Of a stretch of DNA of 64,000 nucleotides, positions 16,094-25,227 are shown in pieces. The DNA lies in NCBI GenBank assembly GCA_003149065.1, contig QGFZ01000003.1:353501-417500 (forward strand), in the 5' to 3' direction. The position numbers and the translations under genes were made by a program. The notes below the pieces were generated by a model. The model was not told the DNA's origin. It ran no database searches and was given only the letters and a program-made list of their open reading frames with translations. This DNA comes from Ruminococcaceae bacterium R-25 (lineage in GTDB: Bacteria > Bacillota > Clostridia > Saccharofermentanales > Saccharofermentanaceae). Each line of letters starts with the position of its first letter. Position 1 is the first letter of the stretch.

Positions 16094-16363
16094 ATGATTA
16101 TCAGTTCCGATTTGGCTATGTGCAAGAATAAGTTCCAAGAACTCATCGGCAAGCGCATCGTTTGCAAGACCAACGGCGGACGTAAGAGGATCATCACATA
16201 TATCGGCACAGTAGAGCACTGCTATCCCAATGTTTTCACAATGCTTTGCAAGAACGAAGCAGGCAAGGAGTCGCTCGTATCCTTCTCATACATCGATGTT
16301 CTCACAAGAACAGTCAGAGTAGGCATTATGCCTGAGAAGTCACAGGAAGAAGTAGCAGTCTGA
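16094..16363 (+). CDS. veg: Veg family protein
   Basis: 89 residues. I chose the ATG at 16094 because GGAGGG lies 7 bases upstream; an earlier in-frame Met has no such site. CKTNGGRKRIITYIGTVEHCYPNVF and SFSYIDVLTRTVRV match Veg, a small SH3-like protein linked in B. subtilis to biofilm gene control, and there also found near ispE, which is the next gene here. Confidence 0.88.
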   Translation: MIISSDLAMCKNKFQELIGKRIVCKTNGGRKRIITYIGTVEHCYPNVFTMLCKNEAGKESLVSFSYIDVLTRTVRVGIMPEKSQEEVAV

Positions 16364-16388
16364 TCCTGATTGATTAAGTTAATCCAAA

Positions 16389-16434
16389 AGTGCTGTCAGA
16401 ACTGATTTGAGTCAGGTTTTGACAGTGCTTTTTT
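16389..16434 (+). terminator. Terminator after veg
   Basis: AGTGCTGTCA pairs with TGACAGTGCT (10 bp, two G-U) across a 21-nt loop, followed by a T-run. Confidence 0.75.
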
Positions 16435-16533
16435 GTTGTTCTTTAAAAACCGTCTCCTTTGCTTTATTCCTTCTGTGAAGGTAAAATTATATATATGCTT
16501 TTGAGCGGTATTCGATTTATATAGGAGATCCTT

Positions 16534-17484
16534 ATGGAATCTTATGAGATTACAGCTAATGCTAAATTAAATCTCTTCCTGCGTGTGCGCGGGATCCTGC
16601 CAAATGGCTATCACAGCTTATATTCGATCATGCAGGAGATAGATCTTGCAGACACACTTACCATAAATATCTATCCCGAAAGAGAACCGGGTTTTGATAT
16701 CAAGTGCATCGGCAGAAATGATATCGATCCCGAAAAGAACCTTTGCAGCAAGGCAAAAGACAGATTCTTATCTTCACTGCGCAAGAAGGCTGCATCTGAC
16801 CCTTCAATGAAAGATGCAGACAAGTGGCAGAAGAGTGAGTTCCCTTATATTGAGATAGTACTTACCAAGGTCATTCCTTCAGAGTCCGGAATGGGCGGCG
16901 GAAGCTCTGATGCTGCAGCAGTCCTTCTGGTCCTTCAGGAGTATTTCGGACAGCCGTTTACCGATGAGGAACTTAACCATCTGGCAGTTAATGTAGGCGC
17001 GGATGTTCCTTTCTTCCTTTACGGCGGAACATGTCTTTGTGAAGGGGTAGGTGAAGACATAAGCGCGCTTAAGTCTTTGTCAGACATCCCTCTCCTTATC
17101 GTAAAACCGCGGCAGGGTGTATCCACACCCGAATGTTTCCATGCCATAGACAGCAAGCCTCTTCCTGAATTTGACGAGGACCGTTATGGAGAATATATAA
17201 ATAGCCTGATCACATGTGAGGATGATGCTCTTACGAGATTCCTTAACGGATCTGACTTGCTCACAAACGATCTGGAGATGCCTTCAGAAGAAAAGGTTCC
17301 GTTAATAAGAAAAGTCAGGGAAATGCTTATTTCACAAGGCGCGGAATACAGCCGCATGACCGGTTCCGGAAGCGCTGTTTTCGCTATGTTTGACAGTGTT
17401 GAAGCAAGGGATGAAACTTACGGCAAGATCAAGGCTGATCCTGAGTTTTCAGACTGCGATATATTTAAGTCAGTTACTATCTGA
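16534..17484 (+). CDS. ispE: 4-diphosphocytidyl-2-C-methyl-D-erythritol kinase
   Basis: 316 residues of the GHMP kinase family: AKLNLFLRVRG..GYHSLYSIMQEI at the N-terminus, the ATP loop PSESGMGGGSSDAAA, and a C-terminal MTGSGSAVFAMF. It phosphorylates CDP-methylerythritol in the MEP isoprenoid pathway. RBS AGGAG lies upstream. It contains an insertion rich in charged residues (about 90-110). Its 3' end overlaps the convergent GNAT gene by 8 nt. Confidence 0.95.
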   Translation: MESYEITANAKLNLFLRVRGILPNGYHSLYSIMQEIDLADTLTINIYPEREPGFDIKCIGRNDIDPEKNLCSKAKDRFLSSLRKKAASDPSMKDADKWQKSEFPYIEIVLTKVIPSESGMGGGSSDAAAVLLVLQEYFGQPFTDEELNHLAVNVGADVPFFLYGGTCLCEGVGEDISALKSLSDIPLLIVKPRQGVSTPECFHAIDSKPLPEFDEDRYGEYINSLITCEDDALTRFLNGSDLLTNDLEMPSEEKVPLIRKVREMLISQGAEYSRMTGSGSAVFAMFDSVEARDETYGKIKADPEFSDCDIFKSVTI

Positions 17485-18010
17485 GCTTGTTCGCAAAAAG
17501 GCCTCTCATATAGCCTCTGGAATTTTCCGAATCTATCAATATGAATCCGCGCTTTGCGTAGAACTCGACCATGTTCTTATTTGTCGCGGCAGAATGCAGC
17601 AGGATTGAATCTGCGCCTGCATTGCGGGCAACTTCTATAGCTTTTGCCATGAGGTCGATTCCAAGGCCGGTTTTTCTGTATTTTTCTTCAACGGAGAACC
17701 TTGAGATATAGAAGGTTTTCTCTAACTTTTCCAGGTATTCGCAGGTCTTATCTGAGAAGGTGTAGACCATGGGATTTTGGACTTCCTTTATGCAGATGGA
17801 ACCTATTATGGTGCCTTCAAATTCTGCAACAAGGCATGTCTGCCGGCTTATCCTGTCAGCGACACTCTCGACGCTCTCGGTAAGGGCTTCGAGCATTGAT
17901 GAGGATATGCCGGAATCCGCGCAATAAGTAAGCATCGCGCTTCTTAAGAGGCGCGATACCTGAGGTGCGTCAGAGACGCTTGCGATCCTTATTGCCGGAC
18001 TGTTATTCAT
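17477..18010 (-). CDS. GNAT acetyltransferase, last gene of the arginine operon
   Basis: 177 residues with the GNAT acetyl-CoA signature (RFSVEEKYRKTGLGIDLMAKAI) and FYAKRGFI near the C-terminus. Its ATG overlaps the argF stop (TGATG), so it is translationally coupled to arginine synthesis. Because the operon shows no argJ or argA, it is a candidate N-acetylglutamate synthase, but nothing in the sequence fixes the substrate; a generic GNAT is the alternative. Confidence 0.85.
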   Translation of the reverse strand: MNNSPAIRIASVSDAPQVSRLLRSAMLTYCADSGISSSMLEALTESVESVADRISRQTCLVAEFEGTIIGSICIKEVQNPMVYTFSDKTCEYLEKLEKTFYISRFSVEEKYRKTGLGIDLMAKAIEVARNAGADSILLHSAATNKNMVEFYAKRGFILIDSENSRGYMRGLFANKLR

Positions 18011-18933
18011 CAGTTAAGAAAGCAGTTTACGAGGATAGCTTTGTGAGCATGGAGTCTGTTCTCTGCTTCGTCGAAAACAACGCTCTGAGGTCCGTCGATA
18101 ACGTCTTCTGTAACTTCATAGCCTCTGTAGGCAGGGAGGCAGTGCATGAAGATAGCGTCCTTGTGAGCTAAGCCCATGAGCTTGGAGTTGACCTGATAGT
18201 TCTTGAAGATCTCAACTCTCTTAGCCTTTTCAGCTTCCTGGCCCATTGATGTCCATGTATCTGTGTAGATAACGTCAGCGCCTTCGGCAGCTTCAAAAGG
18301 ATCTTCTGTCATGAGGATCTTGGAGCCTGTTACCTTGGCGTCTTCCTGTGCTTCGAGAACGTACTTGTCAGGGCATGTGTAGTCCTTAGGGGATGCAACG
18401 GAGATGTCCATTCCTGCCTTAGCGCAAGCGTGGAGGAGGGAGTTTGCCATGTTGTTGCCGTCGCCTAAGTAAGCCATCTTAAGGCCCTTAAGTGTGCCCT
18501 TGTGCTCCTTGATAGTAAGGAGGTCAGCCAATACCTGTGTAGGGTGCTGGTCATCTGTAAGGCCGTTGATTACGGGAACCTTGCCGTACTTGGCGAGGTC
18601 TTCAACATCCTGGTGCTTGAATGTTCTGATCATGATGCCGTCGACCATTCCGGACAATACGTTAGCTGTATCGTAGATGGTCTCGCCTCTGCCGATCTGG
18701 ATGTCGTTGTTGCTCAAGAAAAGAGCCTGGCCGCCTAACTGGTACATGCCGACTTCGAAAGAAACTCTCGTTCTTGTTGAAGACTTGGTGAAGATCATTG
18801 CAAGTGACTTGCCCTTGAGAAGATGATGCTCGATTCCGGCCTTTGTCTTAGCCTTAAGATCAACTGCTACATTCAAAAGATAATCAAGATCTTCAAAAGA
18901 AACGTCTCTATGGAAATCAATATAATGTTTCAT
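18010..18933 (-). CDS. argF: Ornithine carbamoyltransferase
   Basis: 307 residues. SSTRTRVSFE is the carbamoyl-phosphate loop and FMHCLPAYRG the ornithine-type signature. It makes citrulline from ornithine and carbamoyl phosphate. It is the fourth gene of the minus-strand operon, 31 bp after argD. Confidence 0.96.
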   Translation of the reverse strand: MKHYIDFHRDVSFEDLDYLLNVAVDLKAKTKAGIEHHLLKGKSLAMIFTKSSTRTRVSFEVGMYQLGGQALFLSNNDIQIGRGETIYDTANVLSGMVDGIMIRTFKHQDVEDLAKYGKVPVINGLTDDQHPTQVLADLLTIKEHKGTLKGLKMAYLGDGNNMANSLLHACAKAGMDISVASPKDYTCPDKYVLEAQEDAKVTGSKILMTEDPFEAAEGADVIYTDTWTSMGQEAEKAKRVEIFKNYQVNSKLMGLAHKDAIFMHCLPAYRGYEVTEDVIDGPQSVVFDEAENRLHAHKAILVNCFLN

Positions 18934-18964
18934 TGTAATTACTCCTCATATTCCTGATATGTTA

Positions 18965-20338
18965 TTAATCATTTTCGTCGATAATGTCGATGTCTTTGCT
19001 TTCTTTGCCGTCTGTAAGACCTAACTTGTCGAGCTTATCGATCTTGGCGTTTCCGACGCTTGCTGCGGATTCCTTGATCTGTTTCTTTGTAGGGAAAGCA
19101 TCCTTGATCTTTCCGAAAACAGTCTTGGGGCCCTGTACGTTCTTTAAGATCTTATCGAGAGCTCTTATGAACTGGTTTGCCTGCGCCTTTGTGATGATAA
19201 GGGGAGGTGCGAGCCTGATCGTTGACTTGCCGATGGCACTTACGAGGATACCCATTGAGAATAACTGTTCACGCATTCCCTGGGCAGTGATCGTGTCATC
19301 GAATTCGATACCGATAAGAAGGCCCTTGCCCCTTACCGAACGGATGCAATTATATTTTGCCCTGAGCTTGCCGAGCTTCTCGAAAAGCTCTTCGCTTACT
19401 TCTCTTACATTATCGATTATGTTTTCTTCTTCGATAGTTTCCATAACGGCATTACCTGCTGCGCAAGCTAACGGGTTTCCGCCGAAAGTCGAACCATGGT
19501 CGCCGGGCTTCATGCCTGTAGCGATCTCATTTGTCGTGAGCATTGCACCGATCGGTACGCCGCCGCCAAGGCCCTTTGCGAGGGTCATGATGTCAGGCTG
19601 TACTCCGTAGTTCTGATAGCAGAACATCTTTCCTGTACGTCCGATACCTGTCTGGACTTCATCGAAAATAAGGAGAACATTCTTTTCGTGACAGAGCTTC
19701 TTTACTGCCTGGATATATTCAAGGTCAGCAGGATGAACGCCGCTCTCACCCTGTACGAGTTCGAGCATGATGGCAGCTGTCTTAGGTGTAACAGCCTCGA
19801 TCAATGCATCGATGTCGTTATAAGGAACATAAACAAAGCCGGGGAGATTAGGTTCGAAAGGCCTCTGGAATTTCTCCTGGCCTGTAGCCGCAACGGTTCC
19901 CATAGTTCTTCCGTGGAAGCTCATGGTAGCCGTGATGATCTCGTACTTCTTAATATCCTTATAGTAGAAATAGCTGCGTGCGAGCTTGATTGCCGCTTCG
20001 TTTGCTTCAGCACCGGAATTGCAGAAGAATACCTTGTCTGCAAAGCTTGCGCGGCAGAGCCTGTAAGCGAGCTCAGACTTCTGCGGGATGTAATAGTAGT
20101 TGCAGGCATGAATGATGCTCTTTGCCTGTGAACATATAGCCGATGTGAGCTTCGGATGAGCGTAGCCCAGGCAGTTAACGGCGATGCCGCCGATCATATC
20201 GAGATACTTCTTGCCTTCAGTGTCATAGAGATAGCAGCCCTTGCCCTTTGTGAAAGCAACAGGGAGGAGGTTAAATACCTGAAGACAGTAATTCTTGTCG
20301 TAATCCTGAATCAGGGAGAGATCATTTTCTATACTCAT
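18965..20338 (-). CDS. argD: Acetylornithine aminotransferase with C-terminal tail
   Basis: 457 residues. Class III aminotransferase features: [31 protein letters not shown] and the PLP lysine in [14 protein letters not shown]. It transfers an amino group from glutamate to N-acetylglutamate semialdehyde. The enzyme core ends near residue 400; about 55 extra charged residues follow ([16 protein letters not shown]...), which is unusual. It overlaps argB by 17 nt. Confidence 0.95.
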   Translation of the reverse strand: MSIENDLSLIQDYDKNYCLQVFNLLPVAFTKGKGCYLYDTEGKKYLDMIGGIAVNCLGYAHPKLTSAICSQAKSIIHACNYYYIPQKSELAYRLCRASFADKVFFCNSGAEANEAAIKLARSYFYYKDIKKYEIITATMSFHGRTMGTVAATGQEKFQRPFEPNLPGFVYVPYNDIDALIEAVTPKTAAIMLELVQGESGVHPADLEYIQAVKKLCHEKNVLLIFDEVQTGIGRTGKMFCYQNYGVQPDIMTLAKGLGGGVPIGAMLTTNEIATGMKPGDHGSTFGGNPLACAAGNAVMETIEEENIIDNVREVSEELFEKLGKLRAKYNCIRSVRGKGLLIGIEFDDTITAQGMREQLFSMGILVSAIGKSTIRLAPPLIITKAQANQFIRALDKILKNVQGPKTVFGKIKDAFPTKKQIKESAASVGNAKIDKLDKLGLTDGKESKDIDIIDEND

Positions 20339-21266
20339 AGTGCTCTTTTTTCTCCTTTACGATCATTGTGCCGATTCCGTTCTTTGTAAATGTCTCGAGA
20401 ATGATGGAGTGAGGAATCCTTCCATCTATTATGTGGGCTCTGTCGACACCACGCAATACGGTATCGAGACAACCTTCGATCTTGGGGATCATTCCTCCGC
20501 TGATTATTCCTTCTTCAACGAGATCCTTGATGTCGTTCTGATCAAGGACAGGGATGATGTAGTCTGAACCGTCTTCGAGCTTTCTTAATACGCCGCCGAC
20601 GTCGGTTAAAGTGATGAGCTTTGAAGCTCCTAATGCTACTGCAACTTCAGCAGCAACGGTGTCAGCATTGATGTTGTAGCTCTCGCCGTCCTTGCCGACA
20701 CCGATAGGTGCGATGACAGGGATATATTCGTCGTTTGCGAGCATCGAGATGACCTTTGTGTTGATCTTCTTGATCTTGCCTACATAACCGATATCGATGG
20801 GATTGCCTTCAGCGTCTTCCGTGAGTTTCTCAGCTTCGATGAGGTTTCCGTCAATGCCTGAGATACCGATAGCCTTTGCGCCTTTTCCGCAGAGTGTGGA
20901 AACGATATCTTTATTGGTCTTACCGATCAATACCATCTGGGCATATCCCATAGTCTCATCGTCTGTATATCTGAGACCGTTAACAAAGTGGGATTCCTTG
21001 TTGACCTTTTTGAGCATGTCGCTGATGTCGGGTCCGCCGCCGTGAACGATGACCGGGTTGATCCCGATGTACTTGAGAAGAGTTATATCGTCCATGACAG
21101 ACTGCTTCAGGTCTTCGTTGATCATGGCATTTCCGCCGTACTTGATAACGAATGTCTGGCCTCTCATCTTCCTGATGTAGGGGAGTGACTCGATAAGGAT
21201 CGAAGCCCTGTCAACATTATTCTGCATATCGCCCGAGATAACGGGTATTTCTTTGTTTCCTGCCAT
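20322..21266 (-). CDS. argB: Acetylglutamate kinase
   Basis: 314 residues: [19 protein letters not shown] and the [10 protein letters not shown] region of the amino-acid kinase fold. It phosphorylates N-acetylglutamate. The N-terminal helix ([18 protein letters not shown]) is the type that in other species forms hexamers inhibited by arginine. It starts 2 bp after argC. Confidence 0.96.
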   Translation of the reverse strand: MAGNKEIPVISGDMQNNVDRASILIESLPYIRKMRGQTFVIKYGGNAMINEDLKQSVMDDITLLKYIGINPVIVHGGGPDISDMLKKVNKESHFVNGLRYTDDETMGYAQMVLIGKTNKDIVSTLCGKGAKAIGISGIDGNLIEAEKLTEDAEGNPIDIGYVGKIKKINTKVISMLANDEYIPVIAPIGVGKDGESYNINADTVAAEVAVALGASKLITLTDVGGVLRKLEDGSDYIIPVLDQNDIKDLVEEGIISGGMIPKIEGCLDTVLRGVDRAHIIDGRIPHSIILETFTKNGIGTMIVKEKKEHYEYRK

Positions 21267-21268
21267 GA

Positions 21269-22345
21269 TCAGATACCTCTTACTATATTCTTGAGTCCGG
21301 CTGTTTCTTCGAAACCGAACATTACGTTTGCCGCCTGAATTGCCTGGAGCGCTGCGCCCTTGCCGAGATTGTCCTGTGCCGAGAAGAGCTTGATCACTCC
21401 GGTATCGGGATCGTAAACACCGTTGACGTCGATATAATTTGAACCTGCTACAGCCTTTACGTCGGGAAGTGTCTTTCCGGGGAGAACTCTTACGAAGTTC
21501 TCATCCTTATAGAACTCCTGGTAGATCTCGTTGATCTTCTCGGAGGATACATCCTTGAAAGCTTCTGTGGGCTTTACGTAGATGCTTGCGAGCATTCCGC
21601 GCTTGAAAGGTGCCAGGTGGGGAGTAAAGGTGACTTTGATATCACCGGGCTTCTTTCCTGCGAGGAAAGAGCACTGCTCCGAGATCTCCGTTGTGTGACG
21701 GTGTCCGACTGCACCATAGGGCTTGAAAGCTTCGTCAGTCTCACAGAAAGCATATGCGAGATCTGCTTTTCTTCCTGCGCCGCTTACACCTGATGTTGCA
21801 TCGATGATGATCGAATTCTCATCTATAAGGTGATCCTTAAGGAAAGGTGCGAGAGCGATGAGTGAGCATGTCGGGTAGCAACCGGGATTTGCAACGAGCT
21901 TTGCTGTCTTAAGATTCTCCCTGTAGAACTCCGGAATGCCGTAAACTGCTTCATTAAGGAGTTCCGGATTGGGATGTGTGAGCTTATATGATTTCTCGTA
22001 AGTTGCGAGATCCTTATATCTGAAGTCACCGCTGTGATCGATTACCTTTGTGCCTGCCTTAAGGAGTTCGGGAACGATCTTTGCAGATACTCCGTGAGGA
22101 AGAGCTGTAATTACAAGGTCGGAATCTTTAGCTACCTCTTCATAGGGGAGATCTTCACAGACAACGTCTACGATGCCTCTGAATTCGGGATAGATCTCAG
22201 AATAAGGCTTGCCTGCGAAAGTCTGGCTGGTCAGATGTCGGAATCTGAAGAAAGGGTGGCCTGCAAAACCTCTAACGAGTTCTGCACCAACATATCCTGT
22301 TGATCCTATAATAGAAACATACTTAACAGATTCTTCAATCGCCAT
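21269..22345 (-). CDS. argC: N-acetyl-gamma-glutamyl-phosphate reductase
   Basis: 358 residues. NADP loop [13 protein letters not shown], catalytic cysteine in [10 protein letters not shown], and VGHRHTTEI. It reduces the product of ArgB. First gene of the arginine operon; GGAGG lies upstream of the ATG. Confidence 0.96.
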   Translation of the reverse strand: MAIEESVKYVSIIGSTGYVGAELVRGFAGHPFFRFRHLTSQTFAGKPYSEIYPEFRGIVDVVCEDLPYEEVAKDSDLVITALPHGVSAKIVPELLKAGTKVIDHSGDFRYKDLATYEKSYKLTHPNPELLNEAVYGIPEFYRENLKTAKLVANPGCYPTCSLIALAPFLKDHLIDENSIIIDATSGVSGAGRKADLAYAFCETDEAFKPYGAVGHRHTTEISEQCSFLAGKKPGDIKVTFTPHLAPFKRGMLASIYVKPTEAFKDVSSEKINEIYQEFYKDENFVRVLPGKTLPDVKAVAGSNYIDVNGVYDPDTGVIKLFSAQDNLGKGAALQAIQAANVMFGFEETAGLKNIVRGI

Positions 22346-22399
22346 TTTAATTGCCTCCGATTAGGGTGAATAATCCCCACCTTGATGTTTGATTTATGC

Positions 22400-22428
22400 A
22401 ATATAATGCATAAATATTCAAAAGTCAA
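22400..22428 (-). promoter_or_regulatory. argC promoter
   Basis: On the minus strand TTGACT (22428-22423) and TATATT (22405-22400) with a 17-bp spacer. The spacer is filled by an ArgR-like box (22406-22417). Confidence 0.65.
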
Positions 22429-22447
22429 CCGGATTATGCATAAATAT
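22406..22447. promoter_or_regulatory. Tandem ArgR-like boxes
   Basis: ATGCATAAATAT occurs at 22406-22417 and 22436-22447, 30 bp (about three helical turns) apart. The first continues as TGCATAAATATTCA, close to the TGAAT-WWWW-ATTCA ArgR box of Firmicutes. Position over the argC promoter supports arginine-dependent repression. ArgR itself is not encoded in the window. Confidence 0.5.
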
Positions 22448-22820
22448 ATTACATAATAGTATTAGCGGGGATCTTTCCGCATAATAACGCATAAGCCGGC
22501 TGATAGTGCAGATTGCCTGTAAAGGTAACCCAAACGTAATAAATTAAACCCTTTTTTCAGGCCCAAAAGGGTATATTGCACAATAAGAAAAAGGTGGAAA
22601 AATGCCTCAAATTATTTGTTTTGCCACTCTTTCTTGTACAACACACACAAAATAGTTAAAGGGCATTTGATATATTTACCAAGCAACGGAAATTACCATG
22701 CCAAATTAGCAAAACTTTTTTTGGTGAGAGTGTCATATAGTAAACAAATAAGCGTTTTGTTACTATTCTCATAGTTATCTTGCCCGCTTTGCGTGGGCAC
22801 ATTTTTGGAGGTTATAAGTT

Positions 22821-23936
22821 ATGGCAAGTTTATCTTTCCAGCACGTTTACAAGAAGTATGAAGGCGGCGTAGTCGCAGTTTCAGATTTCAATCTTGACGT
22901 AGCAGATAAGGAATTCGTTATCCTCGTAGGACCTTCCGGATGCGGTAAGTCAACAACTCTCCGTATGCTCGCTGGTCTCGAAGATATTTCAGAGGGTGAA
23001 ATTTATATCGACGATCGTTGTGTAAACGACGTACTCCCTAAGGACAGAGACATCGCAATGGTATTCCAGAACTACGCTCTCTATCCTCACATGTCAGTTC
23101 GTGACAACATGGCATTCGCACTTAAGCTCAGAAAGATGCCTAAGGACGAGATCAACCGCCGTGTTCAGGAAGCAGCTAAGATCCTTGAGATCGAGCACCT
23201 CTTAGACAGAAAGCCTAAGGCTCTCTCCGGTGGTCAGCGTCAGAGAGTTGCTCTCGGCCGTGCTATCGTACGTGACCCTAAGGTCTTCCTCATGGACGAG
23301 CCTCTCTCCAACTTGGACGCTAAGCTCCGTGTACAGATGCGTGTTGAGATCACAAAGCTCCACCACAGACTTAAGACAACATTCGTTTACGTTACACACG
23401 ACCAGACAGAAGCTATGACCATGGGTACCAGAATCGTAGTTATGAAGGACGGCTTCATCCAGCAGGTTGACTCTCCTACGGAGCTCTATGACAACCCGGT
23501 TAACACATTCGTTGCAGGATTCATCGGAATGCCTCCTATGAACTTCATCAATGCTGTTATCAACGTTGAAGGTTCTGACGTATTCGTTTCTTTCGAGAAC
23601 GTTACAATCAAGCTTCCTGAGAGATATGCAGTTGAGGAAGTTATGGAGCGCGACGGTCAGGAAGTTATCTTCGGTGTTAGACCTGAGGCTATCACAGACG
23701 ATATCACATACGTAACAGATCACCCTGAATCAGCATTCACAGCTGACGTAGACGTCGTAGAAATGCTCGGTGCTGAGACATATCTCTATGTCACAGTTAA
23801 CGGATCACTCCCGCTCACATGCCGTGTTGACCCTACAACATCCCAGTCTGCAGTTGGTCAGGTTGTTGACCTCGCAGTTGACTCCAACCGTATCCACCTC
23901 TTCGATAAGGATACAGAGCAGAGCATCATTTCCTAA
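22821..23936 (+). CDS. ugpC: MsmK/UgpC-type sugar ABC transporter ATPase
   Basis: 371 residues: Walker [11 protein letters not shown]-loop, signature [14 protein letters not shown], Walker B VFLMDEP, then the C-terminal OB/TOBE region typical of MalK/MsmK/UgpC. Such ATPases energise several CUT1 sugar importers in one cell. No permease is adjacent; the permeases at 49.4-51.4 kb in this window lack an ATPase. It is preceded by a hairpin and GGAGG and followed by a terminator, so it is monocistronic. Codon use looks biased as in highly expressed genes. Confidence 0.94.
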   Translation: MASLSFQHVYKKYEGGVVAVSDFNLDVADKEFVILVGPSGCGKSTTLRMLAGLEDISEGEIYIDDRCVNDVLPKDRDIAMVFQNYALYPHMSVRDNMAFALKLRKMPKDEINRRVQEAAKILEIEHLLDRKPKALSGGQRQRVALGRAIVRDPKVFLMDEPLSNLDAKLRVQMRVEITKLHHRLKTTFVYVTHDQTEAMTMGTRIVVMKDGFIQQVDSPTELYDNPVNTFVAGFIGMPPMNFINAVINVEGSDVFVSFENVTIKLPERYAVEEVMERDGQEVIFGVRPEAITDDITYVTDHPESAFTADVDVVEMLGAETYLYVTVNGSLPLTCRVDPTTSQSAVGQVVDLAVDSNRIHLFDKDTEQSIIS

Positions 23937-23961
23937 TAAAATAATCTTAGAACCTCAATTC

Positions 23962-24001
23962 AGAGACCGTGAATTCCAAAAAGAGTTCACGGTCTCTTTT
24001 T
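23962..24001 (+). terminator. Terminator after the ABC ATPase gene
   Basis: 12-bp perfect stem AGAGACCGTGAA/TTCACGGTCTCT with a 12-nt loop and five T. Confidence 0.9.
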
Positions 24002-24115
24002 ATGTGGCAAATCAGTGTCAGATCGCTTCAAAACTTGCACCTTTTTAAGAAAAATAATATGATTTAATGTAGCGTTTTATGGACGTTCATATATGCTTCT
24101 TGAGAGGTGGAAACC

Positions 24116-25222
24116 ATGGAAGAGATTAAAAAATGCATGCGACAGGTAAAAACGATTATTTCCGTTAACTGCGGAGTGATTGATACGGCAGGCAAGATCC
24201 TTGCTGCGACGAATGAGATCGGTGATGAAGAGACTGATCCTTCCTTCAGAGCAGTTGTATCTTCAGACAACCTTTTCGCTTCCACCGCTGACAGAACATA
24301 TCTGAAAGTTTTCATCGGAGAACAGCTCAAATACATTCTCTATATCGAAAGCACTGATCCTGATGCGAAGATCTCGCTTCAGCTCATTGCCGAGTGGATG
24401 AAGACTCTTGTTAAGGAGAAGGGTACAGATGCTGAGAAGGCAATCTTCATCCGTAACGTCCTCCTCGACAACGAGATCAGATCAGAAGTTCCCATGATCG
24501 CAAGGGGATATAAGATCGACTGCAATAATCCGAGACTCGTTCTCGTAGTAAGAACCGGTGCTGATCAGAGTGCTGAAGCATTCGAGATCCTGCAGAATCT
24601 CTATACAGATTCTGATGTTGCTACTGTTATCTCAATGGATGACACAACAGCTATCGTAATCATCGATGCTCTGGAATCCCAGGTAAGCGAAGATACAAAG
24701 GACAGCTTCATCGAAGAGACCTCACAGTCAGTTCTGGCATGCCTTACATCTGAAGGCTGCAAGGCTAAGGTTGCAGTAGGTTCTGTAGTAGGTTCTTTCA
24801 TGGATATCAGCAAGTCTTATTCTGATGCCATGACAGCTCTTAAGGTCAGCAAGATCTTTGACGGCGAGTCCGATCTCTCCAGATATGACAAGCTCGGCTT
24901 GGGCAGACTCATCTACCAGCTCCCTAAGCCTCTCTGTGAAATGTTCATCAGAGAAGTTTTCCCTAACGAAGCTTTCAAGCAGTTGGATGAAGAAACAAGA
25001 ACCACAATCGATACATTCTTTGCGAATGACCTCAACGGTTCCGAGACTTCAAGAGAACTGTTCGTTCACAGAAATACGCTCGTATACAGACTTGAAAAGG
25101 TTAAGACCAAGACAGGCCTTGACTTAAGGAAATTCGACGACGCGGTACTCTTTAAGATGGCAACTATGGTAAGGACCTATATCGACTATCTTAACGATAC
25201 CAATGACAACAAGATCAGGTAA
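24116..25222 (+). CDS. CdaR/PucR-like helix-turn-helix regulator
   Basis: 368 residues from the ATG at 24116, chosen because GAGAGGTGG lies just upstream; an in-frame GTG at 24107 falls inside that site. The middle resembles the GGDEF-like domain of CdaR, and the C-terminus (about 305-360) has the PucR/CdaR HTH: SETSRELFVHRNTLVYRLEKVKTKTGLDL. Family members respond to small metabolites. The next gene, ftsE, follows after 5 bp, so it may be co-transcribed with the division cassette; target unknown. Confidence 0.85.
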   Translation: MEEIKKCMRQVKTIISVNCGVIDTAGKILAATNEIGDEETDPSFRAVVSSDNLFASTADRTYLKVFIGEQLKYILYIESTDPDAKISLQLIAEWMKTLVKEKGTDAEKAIFIRNVLLDNEIRSEVPMIARGYKIDCNNPRLVLVVRTGADQSAEAFEILQNLYTDSDVATVISMDDTTAIVIIDALESQVSEDTKDSFIEETSQSVLACLTSEGCKAKVAVGSVVGSFMDISKSYSDAMTALKVSKIFDGESDLSRYDKLGLGRLIYQLPKPLCEMFIREVFPNEAFKQLDEETRTTIDTFFANDLNGSETSRELFVHRNTLVYRLEKVKTKTGLDLRKFDDAVLFKMATMVRTYIDYLNDTNDNKIR

Positions 25223-25227
25223 TTAAT

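Larger units (their letters stand above)
22346..22820. other. Divergent intergenic region argC/ABC ATPase gene
   Basis: 475 bp without a long ORF. It holds the argC promoter with ArgR-like repeats, an ACCCTTTT/AAAAGGGT dyad (22548-22572), a possible 17-codon ORF with an RBS (22602-22655), an imperfect AGTAA(A)CAAA/TTTGTTACT dyad near 22739-22764, and a GC-rich hairpin TGCCCGC...GTGGGCA followed by T5 immediately before the ATPase gene's RBS. I find no convincing promoter for the ATPase gene. Confidence 0.5.
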
